A stretch of 9,152 nucleotides of DNA from Anaerolineales bacterium. GTDB lineage: Bacteria; Chloroflexota; Anaerolineae; Anaerolineales; Villigracilaceae. Both the position numbers and the translations under genes were made by a program. Below, piece by piece: positions 5,117-9,152 of this stretch. The notes below the pieces were generated by a model. It did not search any database and had not been told where the DNA came from. It was given only the letters and a program-made list of their open reading frames with translations. The stretch is taken from assembly GCA_025966435.1 (NCBI GenBank), contig JAICRQ010000105.1, positions 1 through 9,152 on the forward strand, written 5' to 3'. Within the stretch, counting starts at the first letter, position 1; every line of letters starts with the position of its first letter.

Positions 5117-7849
5117 ATGAAGACGGATTTACTCGCTTCAAAATTTTACTATCCCCCACATCGCCTGGATTTCGTAGAGCGCCCGCACTTGCTCGCAAGT
5201 CTCAACGCAGGACTAAGCGGGAAGTTGACGCTCGTTTCGGCTCCACCAGGTTTTGGCAAGACGACCCTGGTGAGTGAATGGATCCGAGGCTGCGATCATT
5301 CTGCGGCCTGGTTATCGCTGGATAAAAACGATAACGATCCATCCCGTTTTTTGATCTATCTGATCGCCGCCCTGCAGCGTATTGACTCGGAGATCGGGAT
5401 CGATGTCCAGGTTGTCCTGGAAGAATCTCAGTCTCCCCATTTTGAAATTCTGCTCACCCGGTTGATCAGCGAGATGGCGCAATTTCCGGGGAAGTCCATC
5501 GTTGTTCTCGATGACTATCACCTGATCGATTCAAAAAAGGTCCACGATGCAACCAAATTCCTGATCGAACATTTGCCACCAACGATTCACCTGGTGATTA
5601 CCGGACGCGCGGATCCACCACTGCCGATCTCACGGCTGCGGGTCCAGGGGGACGTGAATGAAGTGCGGACCTCTCAATTGCGCTTTACAAAAAAAGAAGC
5701 GGCTGCCTTTCTCAATGATCGGATGGGTTTTGATCTGTCACAGGAGGGTATCGCAGCACTGGAAGCGCGTACGGAAGGTTGGGTCGCCAGCCTGAAACTA
5801 GCGGCAATCTCCATGCAAGGGCGGGATGATCGGACCGAATTCGTCACCGAATTTTCTGGTAGTAACCGGTATGTTATTGATTACCTCGTCGACGAAGTGA
5901 TGGCCCGCCAACCGGCAGAGGTGCAGACCTTTTTGCTCCGCACGTCGATTCTGGATCGGTTCTGTGCGCCTCTTTGTGAGTACGTCGTCGGTGGTTCTGC
6001 GGATATGGACGTCATCGATTACCTGGATCGTTCTAATCTTTTTTTGATTCCGCTTGACGATCACAGGCAGTGGTATCGCTACCATCACCTTTTTGCGGAT
6101 TTCCTGAGTCAAAAACTTCGTGAATCCGAGCGAGACAAAATCGCCGAGCTCCACCGCCGCGCCAGCGAGTGGTATGAAAACGAGGGATTGGTGGACGAGG
6201 CAATCCAGCACGCCCTGGATGCCGGAGATATGGAACGTGCGAGCCGGCTGGTCGACGGAATCGCAATCGATCTATTGGTGCGGGCAGAGGCCAATAAGCT
6301 CTTGAAATTCGTTGAGCAGCTACCTTCTGACTTGTGTCAGGATTATCCGGTGCTGTGCATTTTGCATGCCTGGGCTCTGGTTTTTATGGGACAGCTGGAA
6401 AAAGTGGAATCGGTCTTATCATTCGTAGAGGCCAATCAGATCAGGGTGCCCGGCGTTCCACACCCTGGTTATGTGAAAACCGTGCGCGCCTATTTAGCCA
6501 CCCGGCAGGGAGATCTGCATCAATCGATCAAACTGTCTGAGCAGGCGCTTGAAGAAATGTCCAAAGCTACGCCGGAGCGACTTACGCTCATATTCCGGGG
6601 AGCTGCCGTCCTCTGGCTGGGGCTGAATCATCGCCTCCGGGGCAATCTAGACCAGGCAAGGCAACTTTTCTTGGAGGCGGCCGACCTGAACCAAAAAGCG
6701 GGGAATTACTTCGCAGCCTTAGCCTGTTTTGAGCAATTGGCTGATCTGGCGGTGATCCGTGGGCAACTGCACCAGGCATTGGAGTTGTATCGAAGCGGAT
6801 TGAAAATCGCCCAAAATTGGAAGGATACACAGGGCAGACCTCAAAGCTCTCTGATGGCAGCCGCGGGACCTGAGCTGGCGCTCGGAACGGTGCTGTATCA
6901 ATTGAACGATCTGTCCGGCGCGGAAGGGCATATCCGGCATAGCGCCAACCTATTTGAATTGGGCGAGCACTGGGCGAAAATGCATTCCTACACGATGTTG
7001 GCCTATCTGAAACAGGCGCAAGGAGAAGTTGAGGCTTCCGCGGAACTGTTTCTCAGTGCCTGTGCGGTCGAAGAAACCATCCGCGCGCAACGATCAAACG
7101 CATCCGACCGTTTGAGGCTGACGCAGTTGGCAATTCTGCTCAGCCGCGTCCGACCTGAAATGGCTGATTTCCTTACGGATGCATACCGGCGAATTGAGAA
7201 CTCCGGGATGCATGCAAACGATGATGTTGACTTTTCCAGCCCAGACGGCTACCCCCGTGAACGGATGTATACAGAACTTGCCTGTTTGCTCATCGCATTG
7301 GACTGGGCTGCTGACGCCTTGCCTTTGCTCACGCGCCTGCTGGATGCTGCCGTTATGATGGAACGACAGGGTGATGAGATCCGTTACTTGGTATTAATAG
7401 CGCTGGCTCAGCATGCGCTGGGAAATATGCAAGCTGCCCTGGATTCCCTCATCAAAGCACTGGCACTGGCGGAACCCCACGGGTACGTTCGTTTATTCGT
7501 GGATGAAGGCCAGCCGATGGCAGAATTACTTCGTTCCGCTATTTCTCATAATATTTCGCCCGACTATGCCCGCAAGCTTTTGGCCGCCTTCTCCAAATAT
7601 GTACTGGGTACGTTTCCAATCGGCGAGGACCTCACCGTCCATACGCAAATGTTGGCTGAACCGCTCAGTGAGCGTGAAATCGAAGTTTTACGCCTGATGG
7701 CTGAGGGGTATAAGTACAAAGAGATCGCCGATAGAATGTTTGTCAGTATCAATACCGTTCGCCACCACACCCGCAATGCTTATAGCAAGCTCGACGTCAA
7801 CAACCGAACCCAGGCGATTGCTAAAGCAAAAGAGTTGCGCTTACTGTAG
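5117..7849 (+). CDS. Large ATP-binding LuxR (LAL, MalT-like) regulator
   Basis: A 910-residue cytosolic transcription activator of the MalT/LAL type. These STAND ATPases sense a small inducer and then bind DNA. The N-terminal start ASKFYYPP leads into the NTPase domain: Walker A APPGFGKTT (42-50), Walker B SIVVLDDYH (127-135) and the sensor stretch ITGRADPPLPISRLR (161-175), then EGWVASLKLAA (220-230). The middle, about 340-780, is helical with TPR-like repeats and is the likely inducer-binding part. The LuxR-type helix-turn-helix is at 849-910, with LSEREIEVLRLMAEG, EIADRMFVSINTVRHHTRNAYSKL, read as two blocks (EIADRMFVSINTV, then RHHTRNAYSKL), and a basic tail. The length of about 900 residues is normal. 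It follows the transporter by 26 bp in the same direction and probably controls it, with the transported compound or a product as inducer. Translation may be leaderless. Confidence 0.93.
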   Translation: MKTDLLASKFYYPPHRLDFVERPHLLASLNAGLSGKLTLVSAPPGFGKTTLVSEWIRGCDHSAAWLSLDKNDNDPSRFLIYLIAALQRIDSEIGIDVQVVLEESQSPHFEILLTRLISEMAQFPGKSIVVLDDYHLIDSKKVHDATKFLIEHLPPTIHLVITGRADPPLPISRLRVQGDVNEVRTSQLRFTKKEAAAFLNDRMGFDLSQEGIAALEARTEGWVASLKLAAISMQGRDDRTEFVTEFSGSNRYVIDYLVDEVMARQPAEVQTFLLRTSILDRFCAPLCEYVVGGSADMDVIDYLDRSNLFLIPLDDHRQWYRYHHLFADFLSQKLRESERDKIAELHRRASEWYENEGLVDEAIQHALDAGDMERASRLVDGIAIDLLVRAEANKLLKFVEQLPSDLCQDYPVLCILHAWALVFMGQLEKVESVLSFVEANQIRVPGVPHPGYVKTVRAYLATRQGDLHQSIKLSEQALEEMSKATPERLTLIFRGAAVLWLGLNHRLRGNLDQARQLFLEAADLNQKAGNYFAALACFEQLADLAVIRGQLHQALELYRSGLKIAQNWKDTQGRPQSSLMAAAGPELALGTVLYQLNDLSGAEGHIRHSANLFELGEHWAKMHSYTMLAYLKQAQGEVEASAELFLSACAVEETIRAQRSNASDRLRLTQLAILLSRVRPEMADFLTDAYRRIENSGMHANDDVDFSSPDGYPRERMYTELACLLIALDWAADALPLLTRLLDAAVMMERQGDEIRYLVLIALAQHALGNMQAALDSLIKALALAEPHGYVRLFVDEGQPMAELLRSAISHNISPDYARKLLAAFSKYVLGTFPIGEDLTVHTQMLAEPLSEREIEVLRLMAEGYKYKEIADRMFVSINTVRHHTRNAYSKLDVNNRTQAIAKAKELRLL

Positions 7850-7897
7850 TTCCTCCTGCATCATTTCTTCCGAAAACCACATCTTTTTTCCTCTTTA

Positions 7898-7923
7898 GCC
7901 GCATGAAAATGCGGTGATTTTTT
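7898..7923 (+). terminator. Intrinsic terminator after the LAL regulator
   Basis: CCGCAT (7899-7904) and ATGCGG (7909-7914) form a perfect stem closed by a GAAA tetraloop, with a further G-U pair at 7898/7915. A run of six T follows (7918-7923). It lies about 50 bases past the regulator stop and separates the transporter-regulator unit from the genes to the right. Confidence 0.88.
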
Positions 7924-7933
7924 ATTCTGCGAT

Positions 7934-7942
7934 TGCTATTCT
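7934..7942 (+). promoter_or_regulatory. Possible extended -10 for the 92-residue protein gene
   Basis: TGCTATTCT reads as TGn followed by a four-of-six match to TATAAT. It lies just past the terminator and about 50 bases before the ATG at 7993. There is no clear -35, because that position overlaps the terminator T-run. A promoter is needed here because the terminator isolates the gene, but this particular choice is weak. Confidence 0.25.
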
Positions 7943-7964
7943 GGGTATGCAGAAAATCATTCAC

Positions 7965-7986
7965 GGGAAAACTTCCCAGCACGGAG
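7965..7986 (+). promoter_or_regulatory. Leader hairpin and ribosome site before the 92-residue protein
   Basis: GGGAA (7965-7969) and TTCCC (7973-7977) form a small perfect hairpin with a three-base loop. GGAG (7983-7986) follows, six bases before the ATG at 7993. The ribosome site picks this ATG over the TTG at 7933, which would add 20 residues without any ribosome site. The hairpin could also protect the 5' end or modulate ribosome access. Confidence 0.5.
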
Positions 7987-7992
7987 CTATGT

Positions 7993-8271
7993 ATGGCTGA
8001 TGAACAAAAGAAAGATACCGTCGAGATTTATGAGATCAAAATCCAGGGGCATCTGGATACCAAATGGTCTGAATGGTTCTACGACCTGATCATCACTCAG
8101 GAACCTGATGGCGCCACCACCTTGCGAGGCGCGCACCCCGACCAGAACGTCCTGCACAGCGTTCTGGACCGGCTTCGGGACATGAATCTGCCACTGTTAT
8201 CGGTCAGGCAAATCGTGCCAGATGGACAAACAATTCATGATGAAGATAAAGCAGTGAGTGCTGATGAGTAA
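7993..8271 (+). CDS. Conserved small protein of unknown function
   Basis: A 92-residue, mostly acidic, soluble-looking protein without signal peptide or membrane helix. The core EIYEIKIQGHLDTKWSEWF (about 11-29) is followed by TQEPDGATTLRG and the pattern DQNVLHSVLDRLRDMNLPLLSV (about 50-71). I recognise this as a widespread short family of the form 'I-x-G-H-L-D-x-x-W-x-x-W-F ... T-x-L-x-G ... D-Q-x-x-L-H-x-x-L-x-x-[IL]-R-D-x-x-L-P-L-L-S-V' found in Chloroflexota and other phyla, often near regulators or signalling genes. No function is established, and I give none. The start at 7993 rests on GGAG six bases upstream. The gene ends 70 bp before the lipoprotein gene. Confidence 0.85.
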   Translation: MADEQKKDTVEIYEIKIQGHLDTKWSEWFYDLIITQEPDGATTLRGAHPDQNVLHSVLDRLRDMNLPLLSVRQIVPDGQTIHDEDKAVSADE

Positions 8272-8283
8272 CTCATAAAGAGG

Positions 8284-8356
8284 ATGAAAACGAACTATTT
8301 ATCCAGATGAATTTAGTGGAACATAAACGGATAAACAGACTATGAAAACGAACCAT
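8284..8356 (+). repeat. Near-duplicate of the lipoprotein gene start
   Basis: ATGAAAACGAACTAT (8284-8298) and ATGAAAACGAACCAT (8342-8356) match at 14 of 15 bases, 58 bp apart. The second is the start of the lipoprotein gene. The first opens an eight-codon frame, MKTNYLSR, ending at TGA 8308-8310, and has GAGG immediately before it. A third, looser copy (GGATAAACAGACTAT, 8329-8343) lies between them. This could be the stub of a duplicated lipoprotein gene, a short leader peptide, or repeated regulator sites. Confidence 0.5.
8330..8335 (+). promoter_or_regulatory. Weak -10-like box close to the lipoprotein start
   Basis: GATAAA ends six bases before the lipoprotein ATG (8342). This is the same geometry as the TATAAT before the LAL regulator, though with a poorer match. 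No ribosome site is visible in the 20 bases before the ATG, so a leaderless transcript is possible. Read-through from the small gene is equally possible. Confidence 0.25.
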
Positions 8357-9049
8357 CTCTTGATCATTTTTGTACTTTTGTCAACGCTGCTCACCAACTG
8401 CGCCCCCCGAGTGGGGGCATTACAGAGCGAGTCCCAATCGGTCGAGCTAGGGGACGCCAGGTCGGTCCGTGTCGAGATCGAGTTAGGCGCCGGTGACTTG
8501 CAGGTGACGGGTCACGCGGAAAAGCTGATGGAGGCCGACTTTACCTATAACGTCGCTGAGCTGAAGCCAGAGATTGAATACACAGATGGCACGCTCGTTG
8601 TTCGGCAGCCCGAAAGCGGAGGCTTGCCAGCGTTGCAAGGCATCAGGGACTTCCGTAATGAGTGGTGTCTACGGCTTAACGATGCAGTACCCATGGATCT
8701 GAGCGTAGATGTCGGCGCCGGGGCCGGTGATCTGAGATTGTCTGGTCTGTCGCTGACCGGGCTCGACATCACACTGGGTGCGGGAAGAAGCATGATCGAC
8801 CTGAGCGGCGACTGGATGAGTGACCTGGATGTCAGCATCGAGGCCGGGGCGGCGAGCGTCAGCGTGCGGCTGCCGAATGATATTGGCGTCCGGGTTAGGG
8901 TCGGGGATGGCCGGCATACCAATGCGATCTCGGGCCTGACAAGGAATGATGATGTCTACACCAACGCTGCCTATGGTGTATCGGACGTGACAATGCAGAT
9001 CGACATGCAGGCCGGTGTTGGCCAGATCAACCTGGAAGTAGAAGACTAG
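8342..9049 (+). CDS. Toast-rack (LiaF-like fold) lipoprotein
   Basis: A 235-residue exported lipoprotein. The signal peptide (residues 1-19) ends with the lipobox LTNC, so C20 would carry the lipid and anchor the protein outside the cytoplasmic membrane. The mature part matches the toast-rack family: ELGAGDLQVTG (47-57), then a block around KLMEADFTYNVAELKPEIEY (61-80), then a repetitive beta-structure with the units DVGAGAGDLRLSGL, TLGAGRSMIDLSGDW, SIEAGAASVSVRLP and DMQAGVGQINLEV. Each unit is one rung, with a Gly-Ala-Gly turn. Related domains occur in LiaF-type envelope-stress proteins, but no function is proven for this group. The ATG has no clear ribosome site, and its first 15 bases are nearly repeated 58 bp upstream. 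Another gene begins 69 bp downstream in the same direction. Confidence 0.9.
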   Translation: MKTNHLLIIFVLLSTLLTNCAPRVGALQSESQSVELGDARSVRVEIELGAGDLQVTGHAEKLMEADFTYNVAELKPEIEYTDGTLVVRQPESGGLPALQGIRDFRNEWCLRLNDAVPMDLSVDVGAGAGDLRLSGLSLTGLDITLGAGRSMIDLSGDWMSDLDVSIEAGAASVSVRLPNDIGVRVRVGDGRHTNAISGLTRNDDVYTNAAYGVSDVTMQIDMQAGVGQINLEVED

Positions 9050-9072
9050 AAGACTGCCTCGCACGAATACCT

Positions 9073-9099
9073 CCAGATTTGGATACACATCCATATTGG
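9073..9099 (+). other. Imperfect hairpin between the lipoprotein and next gene
   Basis: GGAT/ATCC around an ACAC loop (9081-9092) extends outward with an extra T-A pair, one T-T mismatch, three more pairs and, after a bulged A, two C-G pairs (9073-9099). No T-run follows, so it is not a usual terminator. It may adjust the relative amounts of the two messages. Confidence 0.3.
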
Positions 9100-9118
9100 G
9101 CAGAAAAGGTAAAAGAAA

Positions 9119-9152
9119 ATGAAAAACTTTCTCATGAACAGAAAATTGCTGG
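9119..9152 (+). CDS. Start of a further gene, cut by the window edge
   Basis: An ATG at 9119 opens the frame MKNFLMNRKLL, which is still open at the end of the window. AAGG (9106-9109) lies nine bases before it and is an acceptable ribosome site. A second in-frame ATG at 9134 begins MNRKLL. This basic-then-hydrophobic start is what one would expect of a signal peptide or first membrane helix, such as the LiaI/LiaF-type membrane proteins often found beside toast-rack lipoproteins. Eleven residues are too few to name it. Confidence 0.6.
   Translation, partial: MKNFLMNRKLL

Noticed and set aside
7933..7992. Extended start (TTG at 7933) for the 92-residue protein
   Set aside because: The extra 20 residues have no ribosome site and look unlike protein; GGAG six bases before the ATG at 7993 fits much better.

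Overview
The window reads as ordinary bacterial chromosome with a moderate base composition. Four things point to a Chloroflexota-like (Anaerolineae-type) organism: the large MalT-like LuxR regulator, the toast-rack lipoprotein, the short conserved 92-residue protein, and the carbamoyltransferase cassette with two tiny membrane proteins. This placement is inferred from protein style alone. No rRNA, tRNA, CRISPR array or intact insertion sequence was recognised.

Left part (1-2600, minus strand): a tight three-gene operon read right to left. A 76-residue SxtJ-like membrane protein comes first, then a 596-residue NodU/CmcH/TobZ-type O-carbamoyltransferase, then a 60-residue DUF5989 (SxtK-like) membrane protein. 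Each junction overlaps or is separated by only a few bases, so the three are probably translated together. It is the same trio as sxtI-sxtJ-sxtK of the saxitoxin cluster. The acceptor of the carbamoyl group is not visible here. Bases 1-371 beyond the operon hold no convincing gene.

Middle gap (2584-3767): about 1.2 kb without a credible protein gene but with several inverted repeats. The best candidate for something new is on the minus strand: a consensus extended -10 element (3252-3244), a nested stem-loop (3090-3040) and a terminator-like hairpin followed by five U (3034-2999). Together these could make a structured RNA of about 240 nt, or an attenuated leader of the carbamoyltransferase operon.

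Right-centre (3768-7849, plus strand): a GPH-type (MelB-like) sugar/cation symporter, then 26 bp later a 910-residue LAL/MalT-type regulator. The regulator has a perfect TATAAT placed so that transcription would begin at or next to its ATG, which suggests a leaderless mRNA. The pair looks like a transporter with its own regulator. A strong intrinsic terminator closes the unit at about 7923.

Right end (7993-9152, plus strand): a 92-residue conserved protein of unknown function, a toast-rack (LiaF-like fold) lipoprotein, and the first 11 codons of another gene cut by the window edge. The lipoprotein start (ATG plus 12 bases) is nearly duplicated 58 bp upstream. This part resembles an envelope-associated locus.
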